DNA of 64,000 nt from Thermoclostridium sp036562185 (GCA_036562185.1 DATCKN010000039.1:26128-90127), one strand, 5' to 3'; shown: positions 36,400-46,566, counted from the stretch's first letter. The notes: generated by a model from the letters alone, not told the origin. Numbers and translations: made by a program.

Positions 36400-38430
36400 A
36401 TGAAGTTCAAAAGTATTGCCGTTGCTGTATGGGGTGTAATAATAATATTAGTTATTCTTGTTCCGATGCCTACGGTGCTGATGGACTTGCTTTTCGTAAT
36501 TAATATAACCATTTCTCTTCTCATTCTGTTAAATGCTATATACGCAAAAGACGCACTGTCAATGTCCTCTTTCCCGACTTTGTTGCTGTTTACAACACTA
36601 TTCAGGCTGGCTTTGAATATTGCTGCAACAAGGCTTATAATAGGTCAGGGAAATGCAGGTAAAGTTATTGAAAGCTTTGGTAAATTTGTAGGCGGTAATA
36701 ATATCGTAGTCGGCGCTATTATATTTCTTACCATCATGCTTGTTCAGTTTCTGGTTATCACCAAGGGAGCTGAGCGCGTATCCGAGGTTGCAGCAAGGTT
36801 TACCCTTGATGCTATGCCAGGAAAACAGATGGCAGTTGATGCTGATTTGAATGCCGGCTTGATTAACGAAGCTCAGGCAAAAGAACGTCGTAAGAATATT
36901 CAAAGAGAAGCGGATTTCTATGGCTCCATGGATGGTGCCAGTAAATTTGTTAAAAATGACGCTATTTTTGGATTTATAACCGTAGCATTGAACGTAATCG
37001 GCGGATTTATCATGGGGATGATGCAGGATAAAGGCGCTACGGTGGGAGAGATTCTGCAGAAGTATACCATATTAACCATTGGTAACGGATTGGTTGTTCA
37101 GATACCTGCACTTCTGATTTCAGTTGCAACCGGAATAATTGTAACAAGAGCAGCCTCAGAAGAAGAACTCAGCGAAGAAATCGTGGGCCAGTTGTTTACA
37201 AGTCCGAGGACCATGTTCATTGCGGCCGGAGCATGCTTTGTCATGTCGTTTATCATTGGCCGTTTTTTAATGATTTTAGTGGCTGCTTTATTGATTATAA
37301 TAGGTATTAATATGAGGGGATCGGAAGAAGAAAAACTCAAAATGGATGAAAAGGAAGTTGAGGAACGGACGGTGGAAGAAATCCGAAAGCCCGAGAATGT
37401 TATAACACTTTTACATGTGGATCCCATTGAACTTGAATTCGGGTATGGTCTTATTCCACTGGCAGATGTTAATCAGGGCGGAGACCTTCTGGACAGGGTG
37501 GTAATGATAAGAAGGCAGCTTGCTCTTGAACTTGGCATGATTGTGCCCGTTATTCGTCTGCGCGATAACATCCAGTTAAATCCTAACCAGTATGTTATAA
37601 AAATCAAAGGTGTAGAAGTATCGAGCGGAGAACTTTTGATGGATCATTTTATGGCAATGAATCCCGGTACAGCTGAAGATGAAATTGAAGGAATACCTAC
37701 AACCGAACCGGCTTTTGGGCTTCCTGCACTCTGGATTACCGAAAGCCAGCGTGATCGTGCAGAGATGCTGGGTTATACCGTCGTTGACCCGCCATCAATT
37801 ATTTCAACTCACATGACTGAAGTAATCAAGAGACATGCACATGAGCTTCTGAGCCGTCAGGATGTGCAAACTCTGCTGGACAATGTTAAGAGCAATTATC
37901 CGGCTATTGTTGAGGAACTGGTGCCAAAACAGCTTAGCCTTGGTGAGGTTCAGAAAGTTTTATGCAATTTGCTTCGTGAAGGTGTATCTATACGGGATAT
38001 GGTTACAATACTTGAAACACTGTCGGACTATGCTGCTGTCACAAGGGATACTGACATGCTTACCGAGTATGTAAGGCAGTCCCTTGGAAGAGCAATATCA
38101 AAATCGTTTATTACACCGGACAACTCCGATGTTATAACTCTTGATCCTCAACTGGAGCAATTAATTCTTGATTCGATCCAAAAAACCGAGGGGGGATCAT
38201 ATTTAACAATAGAACCATCTGTTTCAAACGTAATTATTCAAAACCTGTTAAAGCTTGTCGAAAAGGTAGCGCAATTGGGAAAACAACCCATCGTGCTTGC
38301 TTCACCAATGGTGCGGTTATATTTTAAGAGGATGACTGAGCAATATATACCTGGTCTTGTTGTTTTGTCCTATAATGAGCTGGATCCTTCTGCCAAAGTC
38401 AGATCGATTGGAATGGTTAAGTGCTCATGA
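36400..38430 (+). CDS. flhA: Flagellar type III export gate protein FlhA
   Basis: 676 residues. The N-terminal half has about eight membrane helices, with the FHIPEP-type conserved region around FTLDAMPGKQMAVDADLNAG and KNDAIFGF. The C-terminal cytosolic half (about 350-676) forms the export-chaperone docking ring. FlhA energises export of rod, hook and filament subunits. A GCGGAGG ribosome binding site precedes ATG 36400. flhB and fliPQR, normally just upstream in Clostridia, are not here. Confidence 0.95.
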   Translation: MKFKSIAVAVWGVIIILVILVPMPTVLMDLLFVINITISLLILLNAIYAKDALSMSSFPTLLLFTTLFRLALNIAATRLIIGQGNAGKVIESFGKFVGGNNIVVGAIIFLTIMLVQFLVITKGAERVSEVAARFTLDAMPGKQMAVDADLNAGLINEAQAKERRKNIQREADFYGSMDGASKFVKNDAIFGFITVALNVIGGFIMGMMQDKGATVGEILQKYTILTIGNGLVVQIPALLISVATGIIVTRAASEEELSEEIVGQLFTSPRTMFIAAGACFVMSFIIGRFLMILVAALLIIIGINMRGSEEEKLKMDEKEVEERTVEEIRKPENVITLLHVDPIELEFGYGLIPLADVNQGGDLLDRVVMIRRQLALELGMIVPVIRLRDNIQLNPNQYVIKIKGVEVSSGELLMDHFMAMNPGTAEDEIEGIPTTEPAFGLPALWITESQRDRAEMLGYTVVDPPSIISTHMTEVIKRHAHELLSRQDVQTLLDNVKSNYPAIVEELVPKQLSLGEVQKVLCNLLREGVSIRDMVTILETLSDYAAVTRDTDMLTEYVRQSLGRAISKSFITPDNSDVITLDPQLEQLILDSIQKTEGGSYLTIEPSVSNVIIQNLLKLVEKVAQLGKQPIVLASPMVRLYFKRMTEQYIPGLVVLSYNELDPSAKVRSIGMVKCS

Positions 38431-38484
38431 ATATAAATGCGGTGATTATTTAAAATAAGATTGAAAGCAGGTAGTGGAGGAAAT

Positions 38485-39669
38485 ATGCGGATTCGTCGGT
38501 ATACTGGCAAGGATATCCAGGAAGCAATGCTTAAAGTTAAGATGGATTTAGGCAGCGATGCTGTTATACTAAATACACGGAAAGTACGTAAAAAGGGGAT
38601 TAAGGGTATTTTTTCAAAACCACTCACTGAAATTTTGGCTGCTGTCGATGATGAGCTTGGAGTGAAGAAGAAAGCATCCGAAACAGAAAAGGTAAAAAAT
38701 ACTACGGAAGATAAAAACAGGATAGAGTTGCTTGAAAACAGGCTCAGCAGGATGGAAAACATGCTGAGAAGCCTTTACAACGATATTCCAAATAATCAGA
38801 ACATGAAAATTTCAGAGAATGCTGTGAAATATGAAAACCCAAAAGTGGAAATCGTCCGTCCTGCATCGGTTGGTAATTTCAACGTAAAATCCGTTGAAAA
38901 CCCTTTTGCCTTGTTAACCAAAAAATTGTCGGAGAATGATATAGAACCGGAAATTATAGATAGGATTGTTGGTAATATCAAACTGTCTGTAAGGAATTCA
39001 GAAAATTATGATGAGATTGTAACCGTTGCTGAAAAGGTAATTAAGGATATGTTGGGCCAGCCTCAGACAATTCAGTTGCGAAAGGATGGGAAACCAACTG
39101 TTGTAATGTTTTTGGGGCCGACAGGTGTAGGGAAAACAACCACTCTGGCAAAAGTAGCTGCAGAGTATTCATTAAACCATCGGAAAAAAATAGCTTTCAT
39201 TTCTGCAGATACCTATAGAATAGCTGCAGTTGAACAACTTAAAACATATGCCGAAATATTAAATATACCGGTGTCTGTTATTTATACACCGCAGGAAATA
39301 AAAGAAGCTATCGAAGGCTTCCGGGATATGGATCTGATTTTGGTGGATACAGCTGGACGCAGCCATAATAACGAAACACAGTTTTCGGAGCTTAAGGCGC
39401 TTGTTAACACTGCAGAAGCCGATGAAATTTACCTTGTGTTAAGTTGTTGCATCAGCCGTAGCACTTGCAGGGATATTTTAAAACACTATAGCTTTTTGAG
39501 CAATTATAAACTGTTATTTACAAAATTTGACGAAGTACATGTGCCTGGAATGATTCTGAATGTCAGGTATGCAACGGGTAAACCTCTTTCTTATATAACG
39601 GTGGGTCAAAGTGTGCCTGACGATATAGAAGTTGCAAATGTTGAAAACATTGCAAAAAGTATTTTGTAA
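38485..39669 (+). CDS. flhF: Flagellar SRP-like GTPase FlhF
   Basis: 394 residues from ATG 38485, which follows GTGGAGG; the longer TTG frame is disfavoured. The basic N-terminal B domain (about 1-110, starting MRIRRYTGKDIQEA) is followed by an N domain and an SRP-type G domain with GPTGVGKTTTLAK (G1), DTAGRSHNN (G3) and TKFDE (G4). FlhF places flagella at the cell pole or sets their pattern and is controlled by FlhG, encoded next. It is co-transcribed with flhA. Confidence 0.94.
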   Translation: MRIRRYTGKDIQEAMLKVKMDLGSDAVILNTRKVRKKGIKGIFSKPLTEILAAVDDELGVKKKASETEKVKNTTEDKNRIELLENRLSRMENMLRSLYNDIPNNQNMKISENAVKYENPKVEIVRPASVGNFNVKSVENPFALLTKKLSENDIEPEIIDRIVGNIKLSVRNSENYDEIVTVAEKVIKDMLGQPQTIQLRKDGKPTVVMFLGPTGVGKTTTLAKVAAEYSLNHRKKIAFISADTYRIAAVEQLKTYAEILNIPVSVIYTPQEIKEAIEGFRDMDLILVDTAGRSHNNETQFSELKALVNTAEADEIYLVLSCCISRSTCRDILKHYSFLSNYKLLFTKFDEVHVPGMILNVRYATGKPLSYITVGQSVPDDIEVANVENIAKSIL

Positions 39670-39732
39670 GGAAAAGGGAATTTGTGGCATATTAGTGAGT
39701 TTATCTCAAAATAAAGACCGGGGGTCTTGCTA

Positions 39733-40641
39733 ATGAGTGATCAGGCTGATAAACTTAGAAAAATAGTTGGACATTTAACAAAACCTGAAAGTACAGGTAA
39801 TATAGAACAAAAAAAAGCTGCAAAGGTGATTACTGTTACCAGTGGTAAGGGTGGTGTCGGTAAAACCAATATCACTGTAAATCTCGCTATCACATTAAGC
39901 AAAATGGGCTTTAAAGTGGCCATACTGGATGTGGATTTTGGTTTTGCGAATGTTGATGTTATGCTGGGAATAACTGCAAAATATACATTGCTGGAGTTGA
40001 TACGGGGAGAACGTGACATATTTGAGATTCTTACCGATGGGCCCTATAATATTCAGTTTTTATCCGGTGGATCGGGTGTAGAAGAGCTGATTCAGCTTGA
40101 TAAAAAGCATATAGGTAAATTTATTTCAAATATATCACTATTGGATAAGATTTTTGATGTTATTCTGATTGACACTGGTGCCGGTCTTTCAAGAAATATC
40201 ATGAGTTTTATTCTGGCGGCGGACGAAGTCCTTCTGGTAACTACTCCTGAGCCTACAGCAATAACGGATGCGTATGCAATGATTAAAATGATATCGAAAA
40301 ATGACAAGCACAGGATAGTCAAAGTTGTTGTAAACAAGGCCGAATCCTTTAAGGAAGCAAATGATATTTTGGACAAACTGCTGATGGTTTCCGACAGATT
40401 TCTGTCTTTCAAAGTACAAAAAACAGGGTATATATTGGTAGATGATTGCATACCGAAAGCAGTGAAACAGCAAAAACCGTTTTGCTTGAGTTATCCTAAA
40501 AGTCATGCTTCCCAACAGATAACAGAGTTGGCTATGAATCTGTTCTATGAAAACGGCAGGATGGACAATCCGAATATACATGGGAAGGGAGTCAGAGGTT
40601 TTTTCAGCAGATTGTTAAGTAGTTATGGTGTGCAGCATTAA
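39733..40641 (+). CDS. flhG: Flagellum-number ATPase FlhG (MinD/ParA family)
   Basis: 302 residues from ATG 39733. The N-terminal DQADKLRK is the FlhF-activating segment (DQAxxLR) known from FlhG. The deviant Walker A SGKGGVGKTN and the aspartate motifs DVDFGFANVDVMLG and LIDTGAG are typical of MinD-type ATPases. The C-terminal region should hold a membrane-targeting helix (GVRGFFSRLLSSYG). It stimulates FlhF GTPase and so sets flagellar number. It follows flhF by about 60 bases. Confidence 0.93.
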   Translation: MSDQADKLRKIVGHLTKPESTGNIEQKKAAKVITVTSGKGGVGKTNITVNLAITLSKMGFKVAILDVDFGFANVDVMLGITAKYTLLELIRGERDIFEILTDGPYNIQFLSGGSGVEELIQLDKKHIGKFISNISLLDKIFDVILIDTGAGLSRNIMSFILAADEVLLVTTPEPTAITDAYAMIKMISKNDKHRIVKVVVNKAESFKEANDILDKLLMVSDRFLSFKVQKTGYILVDDCIPKAVKQQKPFCLSYPKSHASQQITELAMNLFYENGRMDNPNIHGKGVRGFFSRLLSSYGVQH

Positions 40642-40683
40642 ATTGTATTATAATGGTATTTACTTATATGTGAGGAGGCTAGC

Positions 40684-41367
40684 ATGAAGTATCGGCAAAT
40701 AGAGACAGGCACTAAACTGGAACTGGAATTGTATAACAGCAATTATGAAAAGGTTTGTTCCGGTCTCGTGAGTCAGTTTGAATCATATGATGAAACCAGT
40801 AATATGATGGAAATCCATGTTCCTTTTACACAAGGAAAGATTTATACCATTCACACTGGTGCAGAACTAGATGTCATTTTTCTGAAAGAAAAAGATACGT
40901 ATATGTTTAAGGCTGTAGTTACTGGCAGAAAAAATACAGAGCCTATTCCGATGTTGTGGGTGAAACCGGTAAGCCAGATAGAAAAGATTGAGAGAAGATC
41001 CTTTTTCAGAATGGAATGCAAATTACCTGTCCGGTACCATATTATAGGTTCAACCGAAGAGAAAGATACTGAAGAAATACAGATGTTAGACTGTTATACC
41101 AGGGATATAAGCGGCGGGGGTGTTTGTCTGGTTACCGAAGAAGCATATGAACCGGGTACAAAAATAAGAGCCAGCCTGAAGATAGGCAAGCAAATCGGTT
41201 TTATCGGTACTGTTGTCCGTTCGGTCCAGATACGTGAAAAAGGAAAGATTTTGTATGAAATAGGAGTTGAATATAAGCAAATAGAGAACGGAGACAGGGA
41301 TAAAATTATTAGTTACATATTTGAAAAACAAAGAGAAAAGATTAGAAAAGGCTGGATTATGCCATAA
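40684..41367 (+). CDS. PilZ-domain c-di-GMP-binding flagellar brake protein (YcgR-like)
   Basis: 227 residues. The N-terminal YcgR-like domain (about 1-95) precedes a PilZ domain with RRSFFRMECKLPVRY, which carries the RxxxR c-di-GMP motif, and DISGGGVCLV, the D/N-x-S-x-x-G motif. Proteins of this type slow or redirect the flagellar motor when c-di-GMP is high. GAGGAGG precedes ATG 40684. In many Clostridia cheB follows this gene; here cheA comes directly. Confidence 0.9.
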   Translation: MKYRQIETGTKLELELYNSNYEKVCSGLVSQFESYDETSNMMEIHVPFTQGKIYTIHTGAELDVIFLKEKDTYMFKAVVTGRKNTEPIPMLWVKPVSQIEKIERRSFFRMECKLPVRYHIIGSTEEKDTEEIQMLDCYTRDISGGGVCLVTEEAYEPGTKIRASLKIGKQIGFIGTVVRSVQIREKGKILYEIGVEYKQIENGDRDKIISYIFEKQREKIRKGWIMP

Positions 41368-41465
41368 ATTATTCCTGCTGGTGTTTTATTGCAGGTTCAA
41401 CACTCAAAAATCTGCTAAATTAATCCGATATAAAGAGAAAGCGGTTGTGGGGGTGCGAGAGAAAA

Positions 41466-43490
41466 ATGGATATTAGTCAATATCTTGGTATTTTTGTAGA
41501 GGAGTCAAAAGAGCATTTACAGGATCTAAATACCTCTTTGCTTGAACTGGAAAAAGACCCTGGTAATATTTCTATTTTAAATGAAATATTCAGGGTTGCT
41601 CATACATTAAAAGGAATGGCCGGTACAATGGGTTATACGCGTATGTCGAATTTAACCCATAAAATGGAGGATGTTTTGGACGGCCTGAGAAACGGCCGGA
41701 TTCAGGTTTCGTCTGATGTTGTGGATATTTTGTTTAAATGCCTCGATGCACTGGAGAGCTATGTTGAAAATGTAAGCAGTACAGGCAGTGAAGGCGAGAA
41801 AGATTACAGCGATATTATTGAGTTTCTGTCTGAAATTTCAAGTAAAAGAAAAGGAGCCGGGGAACCGGTTAAAAAAGAGAATAAGCCTAAGAATGAGGCA
41901 AATGCAGGTTTAAAGCTGGAATTGAATGAATACGACAAGAATGTCATTCAAAATGCGCTTGATCAATCATTGAATGTATATCAGATTTATGTTGAGCTGG
42001 ATCAAAAATGTTTATTAAAAGCTGCAAGAGCTTTCATTATATTCCAGATCCTGCAAAGCAATTCTGATATTATTAAATCAGTACCTCCTGTAAATGACAT
42101 TGAAGATGAGAAATTTGATTATTTCTTTACTGTTGTTATTATTGCCAAAAAGAGCAGGGAATTTTTTGAAAAAGAACTTAATTCGGTTTCAGAAGTGCGA
42201 AAGGTTGAAATTACCGAAATTACCCGAAATCATCTGGAAACCGTTAAGCAAACATCCGAAAGTAATGCAAAACATCCGGAAGAAAAAGAATACAAGCCTG
42301 TCACTAAAGATTCATCGCAAAAATCTGCAGAAAAGAAAGTATCCGGAAAAACAGTACGCGTTGACATAGAGAGACTTGACGTACTTATGAATCTTGTCAG
42401 CGAACTTATCATCATCAAGACAAGGCTGGATGGTATCATCTCTGACAGTGGTGACAGAGAATGCTCTCAAACCATTGAAAGTCTTGAACGAGTTACAACA
42501 AGTCTTCATGATGCTGTAATGAAAGTGAGAATGGTCCCTGTTGAGACTGTTTTCAATCGCTTCCCCAGAATGGTCCGGGATATTGCAAGAGACCTTAACA
42601 AGGATATTGCCTTACATATGTCCGGGGAGGAAACAGAGCTTGACAGAACCGTTATTGATGAAATCGGAGAACCACTTATACATATATTGCGAAATTCTGC
42701 AGACCACGGTATTGAAATGCCTGAAGATCGTATTGCAAAAGGTAAGGATAAAACCGGTAATATATGGCTTAGAGCATACCAGGCAGGAAATAATGTTATC
42801 ATTGAAGTGGAAGATGACGGATCGGGTATAAATGTTGACAAAGTACGCAAGAAAATACTTGAAAAAGGCTTGGAAAGTGAAGAAAGCATTAACGGATTAT
42901 CAGATGAGGAAATTATAGAATACCTGTTCATGCCTAATTTCAGTACGTCAGATAAGGTAACAGACCTGTCCGGGCGCGGTGTCGGTTTGGATGTTGTAAA
43001 AACGAAGATAGAGGCCCTTGGAGGCAGTGTAGAATTAACTTCAAAGAGAGGGCAGGGAAGCAAAACCATTATCCGTTTGCCGTTGACTCTGGCAATTATC
43101 CAGGCATTGTTGGTGATGGTCGGAAATGAAAAATATGCGATTCCGTTGAATTCCATCCGTGAAATCTGTAATTTGGACCCACAGGATATTAAATATGTCA
43201 GAAATCAGGAAGTAACGGTCCTGAGAGATACTGTTATCCCGATTATCCGTTTGCATGATGTGCTGGATATAGAGCGGGAGCCTGACAGTAATAAAAAGAG
43301 CCTGACTTGTGTAATCGTTAAAAAAGGCGAAAAATTATCAGGGTTGATAGTTGATTCGCTGATAAATCAGCAGGAAATCGTAATCAAATCCCTAGGCAAG
43401 CTGTTGTCGGGTATACGTTGCATTGCCGGAGCTACTATTTTGGGTGATGGTAATGTAGCTCTGATACTTGATGTGAATTCAATAGTATAA
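41466..43490 (+). CDS. cheA: Chemotaxis histidine kinase CheA
   Basis: 674 residues from ATG 41466; a TTG at 41445 is also in frame. The P1 phosphotransfer domain has H46 in RVAHTLKGMAG. A P2-like region and a lysine/serine-rich linker (about 150-290) follow, then the P3 dimer helices (IERLDVLMNLVSELI), the P4 ATPase (HILRNSADHGIE, DDGSGI, GRGVGLDVVK) and the P5 CheW-like domain ending near 674. It transfers phosphate to CheY; no cheY is in this window. Confidence 0.95.
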   Translation: MDISQYLGIFVEESKEHLQDLNTSLLELEKDPGNISILNEIFRVAHTLKGMAGTMGYTRMSNLTHKMEDVLDGLRNGRIQVSSDVVDILFKCLDALESYVENVSSTGSEGEKDYSDIIEFLSEISSKRKGAGEPVKKENKPKNEANAGLKLELNEYDKNVIQNALDQSLNVYQIYVELDQKCLLKAARAFIIFQILQSNSDIIKSVPPVNDIEDEKFDYFFTVVIIAKKSREFFEKELNSVSEVRKVEITEITRNHLETVKQTSESNAKHPEEKEYKPVTKDSSQKSAEKKVSGKTVRVDIERLDVLMNLVSELIIIKTRLDGIISDSGDRECSQTIESLERVTTSLHDAVMKVRMVPVETVFNRFPRMVRDIARDLNKDIALHMSGEETELDRTVIDEIGEPLIHILRNSADHGIEMPEDRIAKGKDKTGNIWLRAYQAGNNVIIEVEDDGSGINVDKVRKKILEKGLESEESINGLSDEEIIEYLFMPNFSTSDKVTDLSGRGVGLDVVKTKIEALGGSVELTSKRGQGSKTIIRLPLTLAIIQALLVMVGNEKYAIPLNSIREICNLDPQDIKYVRNQEVTVLRDTVIPIIRLHDVLDIEREPDSNKKSLTCVIVKKGEKLSGLIVDSLINQQEIVIKSLGKLLSGIRCIAGATILGDGNVALILDVNSIV

Positions 43491-43514
43491 CCTGTTTTAA
43501 AGGGGGGTTGAAAA

Positions 43515-43955
43515 GTGGCTGTAAATCAGAAGCAATACGTTATTTTTAAAGTAGAAAACGATGAATACGGTGCTGATATAAATAAGGTTACTATTATTGA
43601 AAGGATGCTTAATATAACAAGGGTACCGAAGACCCCGCAATACATAAAAGGCGTTATTAATTTGCGCGGGGATGTTATCCCGGTGATGGATTTGAGAACG
43701 CGGTTTTCTCTCCCCGGGAAAGAAGCAGACGATAATACCAGAATTATAATTATAGATATCAATGGTATCAGTTACGGCATAATAGTTGATTCGGTGGTGG
43801 AAGTTCTTCAGTTTGATGAAACAAGCATAGAAAGTGTTTCTGGATTTACCAGTAATGTAAATCTTGATTATATCAGCGGGGTGGCAAAAAACAACGACAG
43901 GCTGATAACATTATTAAACCTTGAAAAACTTATATCCGAGCTTACTAACGCATGA
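43515..43955 (+). CDS. cheW: Chemotaxis coupling protein CheW
   Basis: 146 residues from GTG 43515, preceded by GGGGGG. The sequence has the CheW signatures VENDEYGADINKV, NLRGDVIPVMDLR and FGL-like VSGVAKNNDRLITLLNLEK. It links receptors to CheA. The gene follows cheA by 25 bases in the same operon. Confidence 0.95.
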   Translation: MAVNQKQYVIFKVENDEYGADINKVTIIERMLNITRVPKTPQYIKGVINLRGDVIPVMDLRTRFSLPGKEADDNTRIIIIDINGISYGIIVDSVVEVLQFDETSIESVSGFTSNVNLDYISGVAKNNDRLITLLNLEKLISELTNA

Positions 43956-43996
43956 CAACAAGTGAAAGAATATTAAATTTGTGAAAGGTTAAAAAG

Positions 43997-44611
43997 ATGG
44001 ATGCGTCATATTTAAATTCCTTCCACTTGGATATTTTAAAAGAGATTGGGAATATAGGTGCAGGAAACGCAGCAACAGCTCTTGCTAAAATGTTGGACAA
44101 AAAAGTGGATATGGAAGTGCCCCAAATAAAGATTATGGGTTTTTCTGAGGTCAGTGAAGTACTTGGGGGTGCTGAAACACCGGTTGCAGGTATTCTTCTG
44201 GGGATTTGTGGTGACATTTCGGGTTACATACTTTTTGTTCTTGAGGAGAATGCGGCACAAAAACTTGTAAACATACTGATGGGAAGAAATCCTGCAGAAG
44301 AAGTGGAATATGATGAAATAACGCTGTCTGCATTGAAGGAAATAGGCAATATACTGACCGGTTCTTATCTGTCTGCTTTATCCACTCTTACAGGGCTTTT
44401 AATTAAGCCTGACGTCCCGGATATTGCCATTGATATGGCAGGTGCCATATTGAGCGTTCCGGCTATAGAGTTTGGAAGAACAACAGATACGGTTCTGTAT
44501 ATTGAAACCGAATTTATTGAAGGTGAGAACAGGGTAATTGGGGACTTTTTCCTCGTACCGGATATTGATTCATACATGAAACTTATTAATGCATTAGGAG
44601 CAGCATACTAA
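43997..44611 (+). CDS. cheC: CheY-P phosphatase CheC
   Basis: 204 residues. Both CheC/FliY active-site motifs are present: EIGNIGAGNAATALA near the N-terminus and EIGNILTGSYLSALS in the middle, each with the E-x2-N pair that attacks CheY-P. This differs from FliN-fused FliY because no C-terminal FliN domain follows. CheC is activated by CheD, encoded by the next gene, whose ATG lies inside the last codons. Confidence 0.93.
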   Translation: MDASYLNSFHLDILKEIGNIGAGNAATALAKMLDKKVDMEVPQIKIMGFSEVSEVLGGAETPVAGILLGICGDISGYILFVLEENAAQKLVNILMGRNPAEEVEYDEITLSALKEIGNILTGSYLSALSTLTGLLIKPDVPDIAIDMAGAILSVPAIEFGRTTDTVLYIETEFIEGENRVIGDFFLVPDIDSYMKLINALGAAY

Positions 44612-45099
44612 TGACGGAAAATGTTATAAAGGTGGGGATGGCAGACCTGAAGCACACATCGCATCCAGGCAGGTTAATAACATTAGGGCTTGGATCATGT
44701 GTCGGGATTGCACTATATGATACAAAAACAAAAATGATTGGACTTGCCCATATTATGCTTCCATGGTCATACCAGGCAAAAAACAGTTCAAATAAAGCGA
44801 AATTTGCAGATACTGGGATTAGACTGCTTTTAGATAATATGTTGGAAAGTGGTGCAAACAAGAACAGTATTGTTGCCAAGCTTGCCGGAGGTGCGCAGAT
44901 GTTTTCCTTCTCCAATGTATCTGATATGATCAGAGTGGGAGAGCGGAATGTTGAGGCTACTAAAAAAATTTTGCAGGAGCTGAATATTCCTGTTATTGCC
45001 GAGGATACAGGGGGAAAACATGGAAGGACCATCGAGTTTTTTTCGGAAGACGGACGGTTAATGATTAAGACCATAGGCTACGGGGTTACCTATATATAG
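44611..45099 (+). CDS. cheD: Chemoreceptor glutamine deamidase CheD
   Basis: 162 residues. The catalytic Cys-His pair is visible as LGSCVGIALYD and GLAHIMLP, and the downstream Thr lies in the KLAGGAQMF region. CheD deamidates receptor glutamines and binds CheC. The start overlaps the end of cheC by a TAATG, so the two are translationally coupled. Confidence 0.93.
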   Translation: MTENVIKVGMADLKHTSHPGRLITLGLGSCVGIALYDTKTKMIGLAHIMLPWSYQAKNSSNKAKFADTGIRLLLDNMLESGANKNSIVAKLAGGAQMFSFSNVSDMIRVGERNVEATKKILQELNIPVIAEDTGGKHGRTIEFFSEDGRLMIKTIGYGVTYI

Positions 45100-45178
45100 C
45101 TATGCTTTCATTTTACGAAACTCCGGCATGTTGCTATGTTCTTGTTATTTTATAATCCAAATACTATGGGAGGAAAAA

Positions 45179-45550
45179 ATGTATAACTATATTATGAGAC
45201 TTCCTCTGTTATTTGCGTTGCTTGCTGCAATTATTTCAGGAATTATTGGTATTTCCGGTTCGATGACCAGTGACAGAATACTGCTTCAAATGATAATATC
45301 AATGGTAGTATTTTATGCTATTGGTTTTTTTGTACGTTACAATCTAAAAAAGATTTATGAACAGGTTAAAGAAAAACAGGAAAAGGAGAAAGAGAAAGAA
45401 AAAGAAAAAGAAAGCGTTAGCGATATAGAGGATGAAGGAGAAAAACCCGAACAAAACCTGTTTGATGAAAAAAAGGAAAATGTTATTGATTTCGAACCGT
45501 TGAAGGTAAGCAAATTTATAAGGGAGGAATTAAAAAAGTCGGATAATTAG
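45179..45550 (+). CDS. Two-span membrane protein of the flagellar operon, function unknown
   Basis: 123 residues from ATG 45179 with GGGAGG six bases upstream. Two membrane helices (about 8-28 and 35-55) are followed by a highly charged, Lys/Glu-repeat cytosolic tail (EKEKEKEKE) and a final SKFIREELKK. A protein of this layout is commonly found between cheD and fliA in clostridial flagellar operons; no function is known to me. It probably closes the flhA operon. Confidence 0.75.
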   Translation: MYNYIMRLPLLFALLAAIISGIIGISGSMTSDRILLQMIISMVVFYAIGFFVRYNLKKIYEQVKEKQEKEKEKEKEKESVSDIEDEGEKPEQNLFDEKKENVIDFEPLKVSKFIREELKKSDN

Positions 45551-45626
45551 TTGTAAATTTTCTCTATATTTTTACTGAAAAAGTTAAAAAATATTAGGCA
45601 TCTATGCAGAAAAAAAATGAAAAAGG

Positions 45627-45654
45627 TTGACATATGGCATACGTGAGTTAAAAT
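45627..45654 (+). promoter_or_regulatory. Sigma-A promoter of the fliA operon
   Basis: A perfect TTGACA (45627-45632), a 16-base spacer and TAAAAT (45649-45654) lie about 110 bases before the fliA start, in the 217-bp gap after the flhA operon. Confidence 0.6.
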
Positions 45655-45767
45655 ATTGATATAAGGTTTAGATATTACTGGCAGTTAATTTTGTAGTATT
45701 ACCAGGAAAATATTTTATACAAAAGATAAGCCATATGGGCTGTCTAATAAGAGAATGGGGGGTAAAT

Positions 45768-46544
45768 ATGTCTTCTACCAATCTACAAAGACAGCAGGAA
45801 CTATGGAAAAAGTACCATGAAACAAAGGATCCTTCCATTAAGCAACAACTGATACTGGAGTATACTGACATCATTAAGTATGTAGCAGGCAGGCTGAGTA
45901 TATATTTCGGATCGAATGTGGAATACGACGACCTTGTAAGTTATGGGATTTTTGGTTTGATTGATGCTATCGATAAGTTCGACATTAACAAGGGTGTAAA
46001 GTTTGAGACTTATGCATCGTTGAGAATTCGTGGAGCTATTATAGACAGCATTCGTGAACTTGATTGGGCCCCTCGTTCATTGCGTAAAAAGAGTAAAGAT
46101 CTTGAAAAAGTATATTCTGAATTGGAAAATGAACTGGGCCATGCGGCTACTGATGAACAGGTTGCATCGAGGATGGGGATTACGGTTGAGGAGTTGAACA
46201 GGACACTTCAGGAAGTTAACATGTCAACTATGATATCTCTGGAAGATTATCTTGAACAGAACTATGAAACCGGGCTCGATGTAATTAATGAAGGCGATGA
46301 CATTATACCTGAAAAGAGAATTGAGTTTCTGGAGATAAAAGATATATTGGCAGATTCAATTAGTAAATTGCCTGAAAAAGAAAAAATGGTCGTGTCTTTA
46401 TATTATTTCGAAGAATTGACATTGAAAGAAATAAGTGCCATTATGAAGGTATCCGAATCAAGGATATCTCAACTGCATACAAAAGCTATTCTCAGAATGC
46501 GTGCTAAATTGGAAAGACAGAAATATTTACTTCTTGGATCATAA
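45768..46544 (+). CDS. fliA: RNA polymerase sigma-28 factor (FliA/SigD)
   Basis: 258 residues from ATG 45768, preceded by GGGGGG. Region 2 contains YDDLVSYGIFGLIDAIDKFD and FETYASLRIRGAIID, with the DWAPRS sequence that follows in FliA/WhiG factors. Region 4 has LTLKEISAIMKVSESRISQLH as recognition HTH. Sigma-28 transcribes late flagellar, chemotaxis and receptor genes; the truncated receptor at 20.7 kb has a compatible promoter. Confidence 0.95.
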   Translation: MSSTNLQRQQELWKKYHETKDPSIKQQLILEYTDIIKYVAGRLSIYFGSNVEYDDLVSYGIFGLIDAIDKFDINKGVKFETYASLRIRGAIIDSIRELDWAPRSLRKKSKDLEKVYSELENELGHAATDEQVASRMGITVEELNRTLQEVNMSTMISLEDYLEQNYETGLDVINEGDDIIPEKRIEFLEIKDILADSISKLPEKEKMVVSLYYFEELTLKEISAIMKVSESRISQLHTKAILRMRAKLERQKYLLLGS

Positions 46545-46566
46545 TGAATAAAGTTGGGGGTAAAAA

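Noticed and set aside
44830..45021. Shadow frames opposite the chemotaxis genes
   Set aside because: They are antisense to well-supported cheD and neighbours and have no start signals.
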